This document shows positions 1-10,603 of a stretch of DNA of 43,532 bases, one piece after another (within the stretch, counting starts at the first letter, position 1; every line of letters begins with the position of its first letter). The translations under genes and the position numbers were made by a program. The notes under the pieces are model-generated. The model had not been told where the DNA came from. It made no database searches and saw only the letters and a list, made by a program, of their open reading frames with translations. Origin of the DNA: Sporosarcina sp. (GTDB taxonomy: Bacteria > Bacillota > Bacilli > Bacillales_A > Planococcaceae); the NCBI GenBank assembly GCA_029257435.1, contig JARIBI010000120.1, positions 67,564 to 111,095 of the forward strand, read 5' to 3'.

Positions 1-1112
<1,112 letters not shown>

Positions 1113-1119
1113 TTACGAA

Positions 1120-4100
1120 TCAGACTGGCTGGTCTTCCTTCATAAGGTTTAACGCATCCGTTGGCTGCATATCATCGTCTTCTTCTAAGTCACGTAATTC
1201 AATTTCCTCGAAGTCTTCGGATAGCATTTTAACATCCAATCCAAGACTTTGAAGTTCTTTAATTAGAACTTTAAAGGATTCTGGTACGCCTGGTTGTGGA
1301 ACGCTGTCGCCTTTTACAATAGCTTCATACGTTTTCACTCGACCCACCACGTCATCCGACTTCACAGTCAAAATCTCTTGTAGTGTGTAAGCTGCACCAT
1401 ATGCCTCGAGTGCCCAAACTTCCATCTCTCCGAAACGCTGTCCGCCGAACTGGGCTTTACCGCCGAGTGGCTGTTGCGTAACCAGTGAGTATGGTCCCGT
1501 AGAACGGGCATGAAGTTTGTCATCAACCATGTGGGCAAGTTTGATCATGTACATGATTCCGACAGAAACACGGTTGTCGAACGCTTCACCAGAACGACCG
1601 TCGTAAAGAACAGTCTTTCCGTCACGATCCATTCCCGCTTCTTCCATCGTATCCCATACATCTTGTTCGTTCGCACCATCAAATACAGGAGAAGCCATGT
1701 GAACGCCCAGCGTACGGCCAGCCATTCCAAGGTGCATCTCGAGTACCTGTCCGATGTTCATACGCGATGGTACACCCAGCGGGTTAAGCATTACATCTAC
1801 TGGTGTTCCGTCAGGCATGAATGGCATATCGGATTCAGGTAGAATCCGTGAGATAACCCCTTTGTTACCGTGACGACCGGCCATCTTATCTCCGACAGAG
1901 ATTTTACGTTTCTGAACGATGTAAACACGGACTAGCTGGTTTACGCCAGGTGCGAGTTCATCGCCATCTTCACGATTGAACACTTTCACATCAAGAACGA
2001 TTCCGCCCGCTCCGTGAGGTACACGAAGTGATGTATCACGAACTTCACGCGCTTTCTCACCGAAGATTGCATGCAGGAGCCGTTCTTCTGCAGTTAGTTC
2101 CGTTACACCCTTAGGCGTTACTTTACCAACCAAGATATCTCCATCATGTACTTCAGCACCAATACGGATAATTCCGCGATCATCTAAGTTGCGCAATGCA
2201 TCTTCACCGATGTTCGGAATATCACGTGTAATTTCTTCAGGTCCAAGCTTTGTATCACGAGCATCTGATTCATATTCTTCAATATGGACAGAAGTGAAGA
2301 CGTCATCCTTAACCAGACGTTCGCTCATGATGATCGCATCCTCGTAGTTGTAACCATCCCATGTCATAAATGCAATTAGGATATTTTGACCAAGGGCCAT
2401 TTCTCCTTTTTCCATTGACGGTCCATCCGCGAGAATATCTTTCTTAGAAACCCGGTCCCCAACGCTTACAATTGGACGTTGGTTGTAACAAGTTCCTTGG
2501 TTTGAACGGATGAAGTTCGATAGACGATAGACGTCAAGGTCACCCTTAACTTCTTTTCCTTCTACCATGTTGATACGGCGAACACGGATTTCTTTCGCTT
2601 CAACGTGTTCAACGATTCCTTCATGCTTCGATACAACCGCAGCTCCTGAGTCACGTGCAGAGACGTGCTCCATTCCCGTACCTACGAAAGGTGATTTCGG
2701 GTTTAGAAGAGGTACTGCTTGACGTTGCATGTTCGCTCCCATAAGCGCACGGTTCGAGTCATCATTTTCCAAGAATGGAATACATGCTGTCGCCGCTGAA
2801 ACAACTTGTTTAGGAGAAACGTCCATGTAGTCAATTTGCTCGCGTTTGAATACAGTGTTATCCCCTTGGAAACGACCAACTACTTCTTCGTTAACGAACG
2901 TACCATCATCGTTTAGAGGCGCATTTGCCTGTGCAACGACGTAGTTATCCTCCAAGTCAGCAGTTAGGTAATCGATGCGTGACGTAACCCGACCTGTATC
3001 CGGATCTACCTTACGATAAGGAGTCTCAATAAATCCAAACTTATTTACTTTCGCAAATGTAGAAAGGGTGTTAATAAGTCCAATGTTCGGTCCCTCTGGA
3101 GTCTCGATTGGACACATGCGGCCATAGTGGGAGTAGTGAACATCACGTACTTCCATTCCAGCGCGCTCACGTGTCAAACCGCCTGGTCCTAATGCAGATA
3201 GTCTGCGCTTATGCGTTAACTCTGCTAAGGGGTTCGTTTGGTCCATGAACTGAGATAGCTGGGAACTGCCAAAGAACTCTTTAATAGACGCGATAACAGG
3301 TCTGATGTTAATCAATTGTTGCGGAACAATCGATTGCGTGTCATTTATAGACATACGTTCCTTAACTACACGTTCCATACGTGACAAACCGATACGGAAC
3401 TGGTTTTGCAGAAGTTCACCGACAGAGCGGAGACGTCTGTTGCCTAAGTGGTCGATGTCATCTGTGTCGCCCACACCATGCAGCAAGTTGAAGAAGTAGC
3501 TGATGGAAGCAATAATATCAGAAGGTGTAACGTGTTTAATGGAATCGTCAATAACACCATTAGAAATAACATTAATGATTTGTCCTTCTTCACCTTTAGG
3601 AGCATAAATTTTTACAGATTGAATGCGAATGTCATCTTCTAACACTCCGCCTACCTGTTTCAAATCTTCTACTCCAATGCCTTGTTCGAAATAAGGAAGT
3701 AGTTTATCCAACGTACGGCGATCGATAAGCTGTCCCTTTTCAATCAGGATTTCTCCTGTTTCAGGATCTGCAATTGTTTCTGCAATCGTTTGGTTGAATA
3801 AACGATTTTGGAGGTGAAGCTTTTTGTTCATTTTATACCGGCCGACATTTGCTAAGTCATAACGCTTCGCATCAAAGAAACGAGAAAACAGCAAGTTTTT
3901 CGCGCTATCTAATGTTGGTGGTTCTCCTGGACGTAAACGCTCATAAATTTCAAGAAGTGCTTTCTCTGAGTTTTCCGTGTTATCTTTTTCAAGAGAGTTT
4001 CGAAGGTATTCATTATCACCAATTAAATCGATAATCTCTTGATCAGTTGAAAAGCCAAGTGCACGTAAGAGGACTGTAATTGGCAGCTTGCGCGTACGGT

Positions 4101-4653
4101 CAATACGAACGTGGACAACATCTTTTGCGTCCGTTTCGTATTCAAGCCAAGCACCGCGGTTAGGGATGACAGTTGCACCAAATCCACGTTTACCATTTTT
4201 GTCTGTCTTATCATTGAAATATACGCTAGGTGATCGGACGAGCTGAGAAACAATAACTCGTTCAGCACCATTAATAATGAAAGTACCATTTTCCGTCATT
4301 AACGGGAAATCACCCATAAAGACATCTTGTTCTTTAACATCATCTGTTTCTTTATTGTGTAAACGGACTTTCACCCGAAGTGGCGCAGCGAATGTTACGT
4401 CCCGTTCCTTTGACTCATCCACAGGATATTTAGGTTCGCCAAGCTGATAATCGACAAATTCCAATGACAGATTTCCGGTGAAATCTTGAATAGGAGAAAT
4501 ATCGTGGAACATTTCTCGCAATCCCTCTTCCAAAAACCACTCATAAGATTCCGTCTGAATTTCAATCAGATCCGGCAGATCTAGTACTTCGCTAATTCTC
4601 GCGAAACTTCTGCGCTGACGGTGTTGACCATAGTGAACTAATTGCTTTGTCAA
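1120..4653 (-). CDS. rpoB: RNA polymerase beta subunit
   Basis: Beta subunit of RNA polymerase, 1177 residues from the chosen start (about 1190 in B. subtilis). The family-defining blocks are present: the rifampicin pocket ([21 protein letters not shown], all wild-type in look), the [17 protein letters not shown] block, the [12 protein letters not shown] active-site region, [12 protein letters not shown], and the C-terminal clamp segment [24 protein letters not shown] split over its usual positions. I prefer TTG at 4653 over GTG at 4662, because the SD GAGGGG overlaps that GTG but stands 7-8 bases from the TTG, and the B. subtilis protein also begins LTxQLVxYG at TTG. The C-terminal tail is acidic and variable, as usual. 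It is probably transcribed from its own promoter (4941-4969) and from ybxB. Confidence 0.98.
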   Translation of the reverse strand: MTKQLVHYGQHRQRRSFARISEVLDLPDLIEIQTESYEWFLEEGLREMFHDISPIQDFTGNLSLEFVDYQLGEPKYPVDESKERDVTFAAPLRVKVRLHNKETDDVKEQDVFMGDFPLMTENGTFIINGAERVIVSQLVRSPSVYFNDKTDKNGKRGFGATVIPNRGAWLEYETDAKDVVHVRIDRTRKLPITVLLRALGFSTDQEIIDLIGDNEYLRNSLEKDNTENSEKALLEIYERLRPGEPPTLDSAKNLLFSRFFDAKRYDLANVGRYKMNKKLHLQNRLFNQTIAETIADPETGEILIEKGQLIDRRTLDKLLPYFEQGIGVEDLKQVGGVLEDDIRIQSVKIYAPKGEEGQIINVISNGVIDDSIKHVTPSDIIASISYFFNLLHGVGDTDDIDHLGNRRLRSVGELLQNQFRIGLSRMERVVKERMSINDTQSIVPQQLINIRPVIASIKEFFGSSQLSQFMDQTNPLAELTHKRRLSALGPGGLTRERAGMEVRDVHYSHYGRMCPIETPEGPNIGLINTLSTFAKVNKFGFIETPYRKVDPDTGRVTSRIDYLTADLEDNYVVAQANAPLNDDGTFVNEEVVGRFQGDNTVFKREQIDYMDVSPKQVVSAATACIPFLENDDSNRALMGANMQRQAVPLLNPKSPFVGTGMEHVSARDSGAAVVSKHEGIVEHVEAKEIRVRRINMVEGKEVKGDLDVYRLSNFIRSNQGTCYNQRPIVSVGDRVSKKDILADGPSMEKGEMALGQNILIAFMTWDGYNYEDAIIMSERLVKDDVFTSVHIEEYESDARDTKLGPEEITRDIPNIGEDALRNLDDRGIIRIGAEVHDGDILVGKVTPKGVTELTAEERLLHAIFGEKAREVRDTSLRVPHGAGGIVLDVKVFNREDGDELAPGVNQLVRVYIVQKRKISVGDKMAGRHGNKGVISRILPESDMPFMPDGTPVDVMLNPLGVPSRMNIGQVLEMHLGMAGRTLGVHMASPVFDGANEQDVWDTMEEAGMDRDGKTVLYDGRSGEAFDNRVSVGIMYMIKLAHMVDDKLHARSTGPYSLVTQQPLGGKAQFGGQRFGEMEVWALEAYGAAYTLQEILTVKSDDVVGRVKTYEAIVKGDSVPQPGVPESFKVLIKELQSLGLDVKMLSEDFEEIELRDLEEDDDMQPTDALNLMKEDQPV

Positions 4654-4702
4654 CTCTTTCACCCCTCATAAGACATTAATAGAGCTCGTTTGGACTCCTG
4701 GC

Positions 4703-4724
4703 AATTTCAGGCCGGCATGAAATT
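4703..4724 (-). other. stem-loop in the rpoB leader
   Basis: Arms AATTTCA (4703-4709) and TGAAATT (4718-4724) enclose the GC-rich loop GGCCGGCA. The element lies about 50 bases upstream of the rpoB start. It has no T-run, so it is not a terminator; a role in mRNA processing or translation is only a guess. Confidence 0.4.
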
Positions 4725-4940
4725 AGCGCCACGTGTGTCCAAGCATCTCATAAAAAGTCTTTCCGAAATCAAAAAAATAGTGTATGATATCGAAAAAACA
4801 AAAAGAAAACGAGTTCCGGCTAGAGCTCATTTTCGATTTACCAATCTTTTATCCAACGTCAGTATACCTAACATTTCCATTACTTATGCAAACGCATAAA
4901 AAGGCACACGAATGCAGTATATTTATTGTTGCATTTTATA

Positions 4941-4969
4941 ATGCTATCACAACGCTTTAACGGCGTCAA
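4941..4969 (-). promoter_or_regulatory. candidate SigA promoter for rpoB-rpoC; 312-base gap 4654-4965
   Basis: The -35 TTGACG (4969-4964), a 17-base spacer and the -10 TAGCAT (4946-4941) overlap the end of ybxB. The resulting leader of about 280 bases holds a weak palindrome (TTATGC-AAAC-GCATAA, 4884-4899) and the stem-loop at 4703-4724. I see no gene in this gap; the small open frame on the plus strand has no supporting features. Confidence 0.55.
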
Positions 4970-5568
4970 TGTTTTTTTGATTTAATAATATAATACCCCT
5001 TGCTTTTCTCTACAATTTCTGCATTGCCGAACAATTCCTCGAGTCTCGCAATCGTTGAAGAGGCTCCCTGCTTTTTCTGAATAACTACCCAAAGATCTCC
5101 ACCCATTGCTAAGTGTTCATATGCTTGGTCGTAAATTTTAAAGACTGTTTCTTTTCCTGCCCGTATAGGAGGGTTTGTCAGTATTGACGCGAACTCTTTT
5201 GTTTCAACTTCATCTAAAGCATCACTGGCATAAATCACGACGTTTTCAATATTATTTTTTTGGGAATTGGTCCGAGATAGAGCTAATGCACGTTCGTTCA
5301 CATCTACCATCTGGATCGTCCGTTCTTTTAGCAATGAAGCTATGGAAAGCCCTACAGGTCCGTATCCACATCCTACATCAAGAATATCTCCTTCGACATC
5401 CGGAACTCGGAATGTATCGATGAGCAGACGTGAACCAAAGTCCACTTCCCCTTTACTAAACACACCTGCATCTGTTACAAAAACAAAGCTAGTCCCGCGC
5501 AAATTCGTTCGCCATTGTTTCGGCTCACTTTTCACATCAGGATTTTTCGAATAGTAATGCTCTGCCAC
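4966..5568 (-). CDS. ybxB: class I SAM-dependent methyltransferase, RsmC-like (YbxB)
   Basis: A 200-residue protein of the RsmC/YbxB family, small-subunit-rRNA-type N2-guanine methyltransferases. The SAM-binding motif I is DVGCGYGPVG (about residues 62-71), and the catalytic-loop motif IV appears as NPPIRAGK (NPPx). The N-terminal MAEHYYSKNP and TDAGVFSKGEVDFGSRLLI are typical of the Bacillales members that sit between rplL and rpoB. The start is GTG at 5568, eight bases after the SD AGGGGG. It lies just downstream of the rplL terminator and ahead of the rpoB promoter, the same position as in B. subtilis. The exact rRNA target in this organism is not shown by sequence. Confidence 0.9.
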   Translation of the reverse strand: MAEHYYSKNPDVKSEPKQWRTNLRGTSFVFVTDAGVFSKGEVDFGSRLLIDTFRVPDVEGDILDVGCGYGPVGLSIASLLKERTIQMVDVNERALALSRTNSQKNNIENVVIYASDALDEVETKEFASILTNPPIRAGKETVFKIYDQAYEHLAMGGDLWVVIQKKQGASSTIARLEELFGNAEIVEKSKGYYIIKSKKH

Positions 5569-5608
5569 ACGAAAACCCCCTACTGATCACTTAATTAAAT
5601 CCAGGTAT

Positions 5609-5655
5609 AAAAAAAACGAAGAAAAACCCGTCGACAAAGACGAGGTTTTTCTTCG
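5609..5655 (-). terminator. strong intrinsic terminator after rplL
   Basis: A long stem (5617-5655, CGAAGAAAAACC facing GGTTTTTCTTCG, extended by CGTC/GACG with one bulge) is followed on the minus strand by eight T (5616-5609). It ends the rplJL unit. Confidence 0.9.
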
Positions 5656-5666
5656 CAGTTTACGAA

Positions 5667-6029
5667 TTACTTAACTTCTACAGAAGCGCCTACTTCTTCA
5701 AGCTTAGCTTTAAGTTCTTCAGCTTCAGCTTTTTCTACGCCTTCTTTGATAGCTTTAGGTGCGTTATCAACAACTTCTTTCGCTTCTTTCAAGCCTAGGC
5801 CAGTGATTTCGCGAACGACTTTGATGACTTTGATTTTTTGGTCTCCAGCAGATGCTAGAACTACGTCGAATTCAGTCTGCTCAGCAGCTGCTTCTCCGCC
5901 ACCAGCGCCAGCCATAGCTACAGGAGCTGCAGCAGTTACGCCAAATTCTTCTTCGATTGCTTTTACTAGGTCGTTAAGTTCAAGAACTGTCATTTCTTTG
6001 ATAGCGCCTAAGATTTGTTCGTTAGTCAT
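5667..6029 (-). CDS. rplL: 50S ribosomal protein L7/L12
   Basis: 120 residues, the usual length. It binds L10 in multiple dimers to form the ribosomal stalk that recruits translation factors. It has the N-terminal dimerisation helix ([22 protein letters not shown]), an Ala/Gly-rich hinge (about residues 33-50), and the C-terminal factor-binding domain with [20 protein letters not shown]. The SD AGGAGG precedes the ATG at 6029. It forms one unit with rplJ, 61 bases upstream, and is followed by the strong terminator at 5609-5655. Confidence 0.98.
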   Translation of the reverse strand: MTNEQILGAIKEMTVLELNDLVKAIEEEFGVTAAAPVAMAGAGGGEAAAEQTEFDVVLASAGDQKIKVIKVVREITGLGLKEAKEVVDNAPKAIKEGVEKAEAEELKAKLEEVGASVEVK

Positions 6030-6090
6030 TATAGTTCCTCCTAATGGGTATGTTTTGCGAGTTAACTCGCTAATTGGTCAAGATGCGATA

Positions 6091-6591
6091 TTACGCGCCT
6101 TGTTCTTCTTTTTGGTCTGCAACAGCTTTTGTAGCCAATGCGAAGTTGCGCATTGGAGCTTGAAGCACGCTGAGTAGCATAGAGAGAAGTCCTTCGCGTG
6201 AAGGAAGAGTCGCCAATGCTTTCACTTCTTCAACAGAAGCAAGTGCACCTTCGATGACACCGGCTTTGATTTCCAAAGCTTCGTTGTCTTTAGCGAAGTT
6301 GTTGATGATTTTTGCGGGTGCGATTACATCTTCAGTTGAGAACGCAATTGCGTTCGGTCCTGTAAGATGTTCGTTAAGCCCTTCAAGACCTGATGCTTCA
6401 GCCGCACGGCGAGCCATCGAGTTTTTGTAGACTTTGAATTCCACGCCTGCTTCACGAAGTTGCTTACGAAGTTCAGTTGCTTGTGCAACGTTAAGACCTC
6501 GATAGTCAACAACGACCATTGAAGCTGATGCTTTCATCTTGTCCGCGATTTCAGTTACTACTGCTTGTTTCGCTTCTAATACTTTGCTCAT
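6091..6591 (-). CDS. rplJ: 50S ribosomal protein L10
   Basis: 166 residues; L10 anchors the L7/L12 stalk to 23S rRNA. Conserved stretches include [39 protein letters not shown] and [19 protein letters not shown] longer open frame starts ten codons upstream, but the ATG at 6591 directly follows GGAGGTGTCAAG and matches the family start (MSxxxExK). The gene is preceded by a long leader with an attenuator hairpin, consistent with the known L10(L12)4 autoregulation in Bacillales. Confidence 0.97.
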   Translation of the reverse strand: MSKVLEAKQAVVTEIADKMKASASMVVVDYRGLNVAQATELRKQLREAGVEFKVYKNSMARRAAEASGLEGLNEHLTGPNAIAFSTEDVIAPAKIINNFAKDNEALEIKAGVIEGALASVEEVKALATLPSREGLLSMLLSVLQAPMRNFALATKAVADQKEEQGA

Positions 6592-6780
6592 CTTGACACC
6601 TCCTGTTAAGTGTAGGGGCATTTATACCATATGCATAAAAAACCCTCCGATCTGACTAGCAGACGGAGGGTTGGAAAGTCGTCATCTTTTTACTGTTAAA
6701 AAGAGCGTCTTGTCCCTCGGCAGGATTATTAAGTGGTCACCCACCCCTACTGTCTGCGGTACAAATCGTATATTGCAACA
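6592..6780 (-). ncRNA. L10 leader RNA with attenuator (6637-6672)
   Basis: The untranslated leader between the rplJ promoter and rplJ is about 190 bases. Near its 3' end lies a terminator: AACCCTCCG (RNA from 6672-6664) pairs with CGGAGGGTT (6649-6641), topped by TCTG/CAGA, then six T (6642-6637). The position and architecture match the L10 leader family in which L10(L12)4 binds upstream and favours termination. The L10-binding kink structure itself was assigned by position, not by folding. Confidence 0.75.
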
Positions 6781-6786
6781 AACGTT

Positions 6787-6815
6787 ATCCTACCAAAAGA
6801 TAGGGCGTGTGTCAA
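6787..6815 (-). promoter_or_regulatory. SigA promoter of rplJL with extended -10
   Basis: TTGACA (6815-6810), a 17-base spacer, and TAGGAT (6792-6787) preceded by TGG, which makes an extended -10. It lies right after the rplA stop codon. Confidence 0.8.
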
Positions 6816-6819
6816 CTAA

Positions 6820-7518
6820 TTATTTTACGTTTACTGAAGAAGGGTTGATCTTTACAGCAGGTCCCATTGTAGTTGTTAAGTTAACAGACTTCATGTAAGT
6901 ACCTTTAGCTGCAGCCGGTTTAGCCTTCTGAATTACTTCAAATACAGCTGTAAGGTTTTCTGCAAGCTTTTCGTTATCGAAAGAAACTTTACCAATTGGA
7001 GCGTGGATGATTCCAGCTTTGTCCGCACGGTATTCTACCTTACCTGCTTTGATTTCTTGAACTGCTTTTGTAACGTCGAATGTCACTGTGCCAGTTTTTG
7101 GGTTCGGCATAAGACCTTTTGGTCCAAGTACACGTCCAATTTTACCAACTTCACCCATCATGTCTGGTGTCGCAACGATTACATCGAAGTCAAACCATCC
7201 TTGTTGGATTTTAGCGATGTATTCTGCATCGCCTACAAAGTCAGCGCCTGCTGCTTCAGCTTCTTTAAGCTTCTCACCTTTAGCGAAAACGAGAACGCGT
7301 TGTGTTTTACCAGTTCCGTTAGGCAGTACTACTGCTCCACGAATTTGCTGATCGTTTTTGCGTGTGTCGATTCCAAGACGGAAAGCCACTTCTACTGTTG
7401 CATCAAAGTTTGTTGTGCTTGTTTTTTTAGCGAGTTCGATCGCTTCTGTTAAGTCGTATGCCGCTGTGCGGTCGACAAGCTTTGCAGCTTCTACGAACTT
7501 CTTACCTCTTTTAGCCAT
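6820..7518 (-). CDS. rplA: 50S ribosomal protein L1
   Basis: 232 residues, the family length. L1 binds 23S rRNA at the E-site stalk and is a translational repressor of its own operon in several bacteria. Family motifs are present: MAKRGKKF start, [33 protein letters not shown] (split across its usual positions), [14 protein letters not shown] and [14 protein letters not shown]. The open frame extends 23 codons upstream, but the ATG at 7518 follows the SD GAGGAGG and agrees with the family. It follows rplK by 117 bases in one transcription unit. Confidence 0.97.
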   Translation of the reverse strand: MAKRGKKFVEAAKLVDRTAAYDLTEAIELAKKTSTTNFDATVEVAFRLGIDTRKNDQQIRGAVVLPNGTGKTQRVLVFAKGEKLKEAEAAGADFVGDAEYIAKIQQGWFDFDVIVATPDMMGEVGKIGRVLGPKGLMPNPKTGTVTFDVTKAVQEIKAGKVEYRADKAGIIHAPIGKVSFDNEKLAENLTAVFEVIQKAKPAAAKGTYMKSVNLTTTMGPAVKINPSSVNVK

Positions 7519-7635
7519 CAGATATTTCCTCCTCGATTGTGGTTTTAGCGGAATAAACCTCCCACGATTAAGGGTTGCGTGTTCCATAGAACGACCGCAA
7601 CCCCCATAAAAACATACAATGAATTAGGTTTCAGA

Positions 7636-8061
7636 TCAGTCTTCGATCGTGATTCCCATACTGCGAGCAGTACCTTCAACCATTGCCATCGCTGCTTCAA
7701 CTGATGCAGCATTCAAATCCTGCATTTTTTGTTCAGCAATTTCTTTAACTTGATCACGCTTCACGACCGCAACTTTATTCTTGTTCGGTTCGCCTGAACC
7801 CTTTTGGATTTTAGCTGCAACCTTCAACAATACTGCTGCTGGCGGAGTTTTTGTGATGAATGTAAATGAACGATCTTCGAATACAGTGATTTCAACAGGA
7901 ATAATAAGACCTGCTTGGTCAGATGTACGCGCATTGAATTCTTTACAGAATCCCATGATATTGACACCCGCCTGACCGAGCGCCGGTCCGACTGGCGGTG
8001 CTGGATTTGCTTTCCCTGCTGGAATTTGCAATTTCACAAGCTTGATTACTTTTTTAGCCAC
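7636..8061 (-). CDS. rplK: 50S ribosomal protein L11
   Basis: 141 residues, the standard length. L11 forms the GTPase-associated centre of the 50S subunit with 23S rRNA and is needed for the stringent response through RelA. Visible landmarks are the proline-rich hinge [27 protein letters not shown] (over its usual span), [16 protein letters not shown], and the C-terminal RNA-binding end [12 protein letters not shown]. The start is GTG at 8061, after the SD AGGAGGTG; the open frame's upstream ATG gives a non-family extension. Confidence 0.97.
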   Translation of the reverse strand: MAKKVIKLVKLQIPAGKANPAPPVGPALGQAGVNIMGFCKEFNARTSDQAGLIIPVEITVFEDRSFTFITKTPPAAVLLKVAAKIQKGSGEPNKNKVAVVKRDQVKEIAEQKMQDLNAASVEAAMAMVEGTARSMGITIED

Positions 8062-8125
8062 GAGACACACCTCCTTAAGTCCGTGATGTGGTATTTGGGT
8101 TGCCCCTCCCACTCAATATGTGCCT

Positions 8126-8216
8126 GCCGGCAAATGCCGGTAGAATTTTGTTAAGACGTTCAGACATTTCTATGTCTGACCTTTGAAATAATATCACTAT
8201 TTCACATGTTTTGCAA
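8126..8216 (-). promoter_or_regulatory. rplKA promoter and structured leader
   Basis: The promoter reads TTGCAA (8216-8211), 17 bases, TATTAT (8193-8188), with an upstream TGA giving an extended -10. The leader then holds two hairpins: TTCAGACAT/ATGTCTGA (arms 8160-8167 and 8172-8179) and CCGGC-AAAT-GCCGG (8127-8140). Either could be an L1-binding mimic, but I did not fold or align them. Confidence 0.7.
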
Positions 8217-8236
8217 GAGGGAACGAATTAATTTTT

Positions 8237-8779
8237 TCAGCTCGTTCTTTCAACTTGTTCAAAGTCAAGTTCCATATTCGTTTCTCGGCCGAACATATCT
8301 ACAGATACTTTAACTTTACCTTGGTCCAGTTCAATCTCTTCAACTTTACCCTGGAATCCAGCGAACGGTCCTTCTAACACTTCCACCATTTCGCCAATTT
8401 CGAAGTCCACTTCCATTTTGCGATCCTTCATACCCATTTGCTTCAGGATGAATGTCACTTCTTCAGGAAGAAGCGGCGTAGGTTTTGCTCCGCCGCCTGA
8501 AGACCCGATGAATCCTGTGACACCAGGCGTATTGCGGACAACATACCATGAATCATCCGTCATGATAATTTCAACTAGGACGTAACCAGGAAACGTTTTC
8601 CGCATCACTGTACGTTTTTTACCTTCTTTGAAATCCGTTTCTTCTTCTTCTGGAACAATCACGCGGAAAATCTTGTCTTGCATACCCATTGTTTCCACAC
8701 GTTTTTCAAGGTTTTCTTTCACTTTGTTCTCGTACCCAGAGTACGTATGGACGACGTACCAATTTTTCTCCATTTCCAT
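8237..8779 (-). CDS. nusG: transcription termination/antitermination factor NusG
   Basis: 180 residues. NusG binds elongating RNA polymerase and modulates pausing and termination. The NGN domain runs from KNWYVVHTYSGYENKV through FPGYVLVEIIMTDDSWYVVRNTPGVTGF (residues about 5-95), and the C-terminal KOW domain has GPFAGFQGKVEEI and MFGRETNMELDFEQVE. Two in-frame ATGs (8779, 8773) are possible; the family start is MEKNWYVV, favouring 8773. The only strong SD (AAAGGAGGG) is 24 bases or more upstream, with a small hairpin GGAC-GCGCA-GTCC between it and the start, which is odd. A terminator-like element separates it from secE. Confidence 0.96.
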   Translation of the reverse strand: MEMEKNWYVVHTYSGYENKVKENLEKRVETMGMQDKIFRVIVPEEEETDFKEGKKRTVMRKTFPGYVLVEIIMTDDSWYVVRNTPGVTGFIGSSGGGAKPTPLLPEEVTFILKQMGMKDRKMEVDFEIGEMVEVLEGPFAGFQGKVEEIELDQGKVKVSVDMFGRETNMELDFEQVERTS

Positions 8780-8823
8780 ATCGATGAGGACTGCGCGTCC
8801 GTCCCTCCTTTTTTGTTCAAATG

Positions 8824-8851
8824 AAAAAACCCGCTCTTTCAGTTAGACGGG
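8824..8851 (-). terminator. terminator-like hairpin between secE and nusG
   Basis: On the minus strand, CCCG-TCT pairs with AGA-(G)-CGGG around AACTGA, followed by six T (8829-8824). It lies inside the usual secE-nusG transcription unit, so it is either leaky, regulated or countered by an unseen nusG promoter within secE. Confidence 0.6.
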
Positions 8852-8882
8852 ATATTTTCAGTATGCGATTCAACATGCTCTA

Positions 8883-9068
8883 TTATAACGAAACATACCA
8901 TTCCATTACTCGTGATAAGCCAAGATCCACTAGACCAAAGTAGACGGCCATGAATACTACTGTACTAAGAACCACGATTGTGTAGCGAGTCAGTTCTTTA
9001 CGTTTCGGCCAGCTGACTTTCCGCATTTCCGTGACAACATTTTTAAAGAAACTTGTTATCTTGCCCAT
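8883..9068 (-). CDS. secE: preprotein translocase subunit SecE
   Basis: 61 residues with the single-membrane-segment form of SecE found in Gram-positives. It clamps SecY in the SecYEG channel. Visible landmarks are an amphipathic N-terminal helix with EMRKVSWPKRKELTRYT, the hallmark of the family, then one membrane segment (about residues 30-52). The ATG at 9068 follows CGGAGG. It lies between rpmG and nusG, as in other Bacillales. Confidence 0.96.
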   Translation of the reverse strand: MGKITSFFKNVVTEMRKVSWPKRKELTRYTIVVLSTVVFMAVYFGLVDLGLSRVMEWYVSL

Positions 9069-9122
9069 TCTTTTGCAAACCTCCGAATAGTAGATATGAC
9101 GGCCTAAAGTCTAGCCAGACCC

Positions 9123-9272
9123 TCACGCTGTTTGTCTGTGTAACGTATGCTCATTGCAATGACTGCAGTGTTTCTTCAGGACCAGCCGTTCAGTTGTTTT
9201 GTTGCTGCCAGCTGGTAGTGAATAGTTTCTGGAGCCGCATTTTTCACAGCTTACTACAATTTTTTTAGACAT
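9123..9272 (-). CDS. rpmG: 50S ribosomal protein L33, zinc-binding (C+) type
   Basis: 49 residues from the ATG at 9272 (MSKKIVVSC). The four cysteines CEKC and CSHC mark the zinc-binding C+ paralogue, distinct from the zinc-free copies made under zinc limitation. The C-terminal LVLKKHCSHCNEHTLHR is typical. A longer frame starts 22 codons upstream, but it crosses the promoter and has no family support. The SD is weak (AGGTG, 12 bases away). It corresponds in position to B. subtilis rpmGB. Confidence 0.93.
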   Translation of the reverse strand: MSKKIVVSCEKCGSRNYSLPAGSNKTTERLVLKKHCSHCNEHTLHRQTA

Positions 9273-9309
9273 ATCTAGTGAACACCTAGTCTTTCCATAG
9301 TCTTGATAA

Positions 9310-9338
9310 AGAGTACCACCTAACCTATTCCCTGTCAA
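9310..9338 (-). promoter_or_regulatory. SigA promoter for rpmG-secE(-nusG)
   Basis: TTGACA (9338-9333), 17-base spacer, TACTCT (9315-9310) with TGG just upstream (extended -10). It lies in the gap between sigH and rpmG. Confidence 0.75.
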
Positions 9339-9367
9339 TGCAAGGATAGTCAGAAAATTGCTATGCT

Positions 9368-10018
9368 TTACGTAACGACATCTACTTGCATATACCTTTC
9401 AAGCTTTCGTTTAATACGCTGCAATGCATTGTCTACGGATTTAACTTGACGGTTCAGTACTTCAGAAATCTCTTGATAGGACTGTCCGTCCAGATAGAGG
9501 CCAAGCACTTCCTTTTCAAGACTGCTTAAAACTTTGTTCATTTCTACTTCCATTTGAACAAAGTTTTCTTTATAGATCATTAAGTCTTCCGGATCATCAT
9601 TGGCAGAACCCGTAAGCACATCTAACAAAGTACGGTCAGATTCCTCGTCGTAAACAGGCTTGTCCAGCGATACAGATGAATTAAGCGGAATATGTTTTTG
9701 CCTGGTGGCTGTTTTGATAGCCGTGATGATCTGCCGCTTAATACACAGCTCTGCAAACCCTTTAAACGAGCTAAGCCGGTCTTCGCGGAAATCGCGAATA
9801 GCTTTATATAATCCAATCATGCCTTCTTGAATTATATCTTCCTTGTCCCCGCCCATCATGAAGTAAGAACGCGCCTTCATCCTAACAAATGATTGATATT
9901 TGGTAATGAGAAAGTCGAGTGCATCTGTGTTTCCTTCTTGAATGATTCCGATTAGCTGTTCATCGGAAAAGGTACTGAAGTCTGCTGTTCTAGGTGCATA
10001 AGCTGTCTTTTCCGCCAT
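9368..10018 (-). CDS. sigH: RNA polymerase sigma-H factor
   Basis: 216 residues, close to B. subtilis SigH (218). In Bacillus this factor drives post-exponential and early sporulation genes. Region 2 reads DALDFLITKYQSFVRMKARSYFMMGGDKEDIIQEGMIGLYKAIRDF (core binding and -10 recognition) and continues to FAELCIKRQIITAIKTATRQKHIPLN. Region 4 is LEKEVLGLYLDGQSYQEISEVLNRQVKSVDNALQRIKRKLE, a helix-turn-helix for the -35. The ATG at 10018 follows GGAG. A near-consensus promoter lies directly upstream. Confidence 0.96.
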   Translation of the reverse strand: MAEKTAYAPRTADFSTFSDEQLIGIIQEGNTDALDFLITKYQSFVRMKARSYFMMGGDKEDIIQEGMIGLYKAIRDFREDRLSSFKGFAELCIKRQIITAIKTATRQKHIPLNSSVSLDKPVYDEESDRTLLDVLTGSANDDPEDLMIYKENFVQMEVEMNKVLSSLEKEVLGLYLDGQSYQEISEVLNRQVKSVDNALQRIKRKLERYMQVDVVT

Positions 10019-10053
10019 TCCCCATCACTCCGGTTTATCATACTAGTTAGTCA

Positions 10054-10083
10054 ATTATAGCTTAAGGAATTTTTTTGCGTCAA
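10054..10083 (-). promoter_or_regulatory. strong SigA promoter of sigH
   Basis: TTGACG (10083-10078), an 18-base spacer and a perfect TATAAT (10059-10054). It overlaps the end of rae1. In B. subtilis sigH is AbrB-repressed; no AbrB motif can be assigned by eye here. Confidence 0.8.
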
Positions 10084-10087
10084 CCGC

Positions 10088-10603
10088 TCACCTGTTCCCC
10101 CTGCGCCATTTCTCGAAAACTTCTGCTACTTCTTGTGATAATTGTATTTTGGAAAAGGAGTGATTCTCCTGGATTGCCCGCACTTTTGCAGATATAATTT
10201 TGTCGATTTCCTGCATTTCAATCTCTAGTTCCCGTGCAGAAATTCTTAATGCCCCTTGTCCAAAAATAATCCATTGTTCAGTAAGATCCGAAGTCGCGAC
10301 ATGAAGTTGTACAGTACGTTTCGATAGTTCTGAAACCAACTTTTCAATACGCTCATCTGCCGTTTCGTTTTCCCTCGTAAACACAATTTCAACTTGAGAA
10401 CGCTGCTCTTTATTTTCAATCCCCGGAACCAAGTATGCATCGAACACAAGAATCACGCGCCACCCCTTGAAAGCTTGATATTCTGCCAGTTGATCAATTA
10501 AACGGTCCCGTGCCTCGGCAAGTTTAAGTCGTTTTAACTCCCTCAGTTCCGGCCATGCACCAATTATGTTATAACCATCGACTAACAGGATGTCTTTTTT
10601 CAT
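10088..10603 (-). CDS. rae1: ribosome-dependent mRNA endonuclease Rae1 (YacP, NYN/PIN fold)
   Basis: 171 residues of the NYN/YacP family. In B. subtilis, Rae1 enters the ribosomal A site and cuts certain mRNAs during translation. Acidic PIN-type motifs are visible: LLVDGYNIIGAW (about 6-17), VILVFDAY (about 50-57), and HVATSDLTEQ (about 100-109). The ATG overlaps the rlmB stop by four bases (ATGA), so it is translationally coupled to the T-box-led cys operon. Confidence 0.9.
   Translation of the reverse strand: MKKDILLVDGYNIIGAWPELRELKRLKLAEARDRLIDQLAEYQAFKGWRVILVFDAYLVPGIENKEQRSQVEIVFTRENETADERIEKLVSELSKRTVQLHVATSDLTEQWIIFGQGALRISARELEIEMQEIDKIISAKVRAIQENHSFSKIQLSQEVAEVFEKWRRGNR

Noticed and set aside
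1510-4289. Several 60-110 codon frames on both strands within rpoB
   Set aside because: The rpoB reading is continuous and conserved; the others are shadows without starts or motifs.
4690-4899. 69-codon plus-strand frame in the rpoB leader
   Set aside because: No SD, and the translation is low-complexity and basic with no recognisable motif; it overlaps leader structure.
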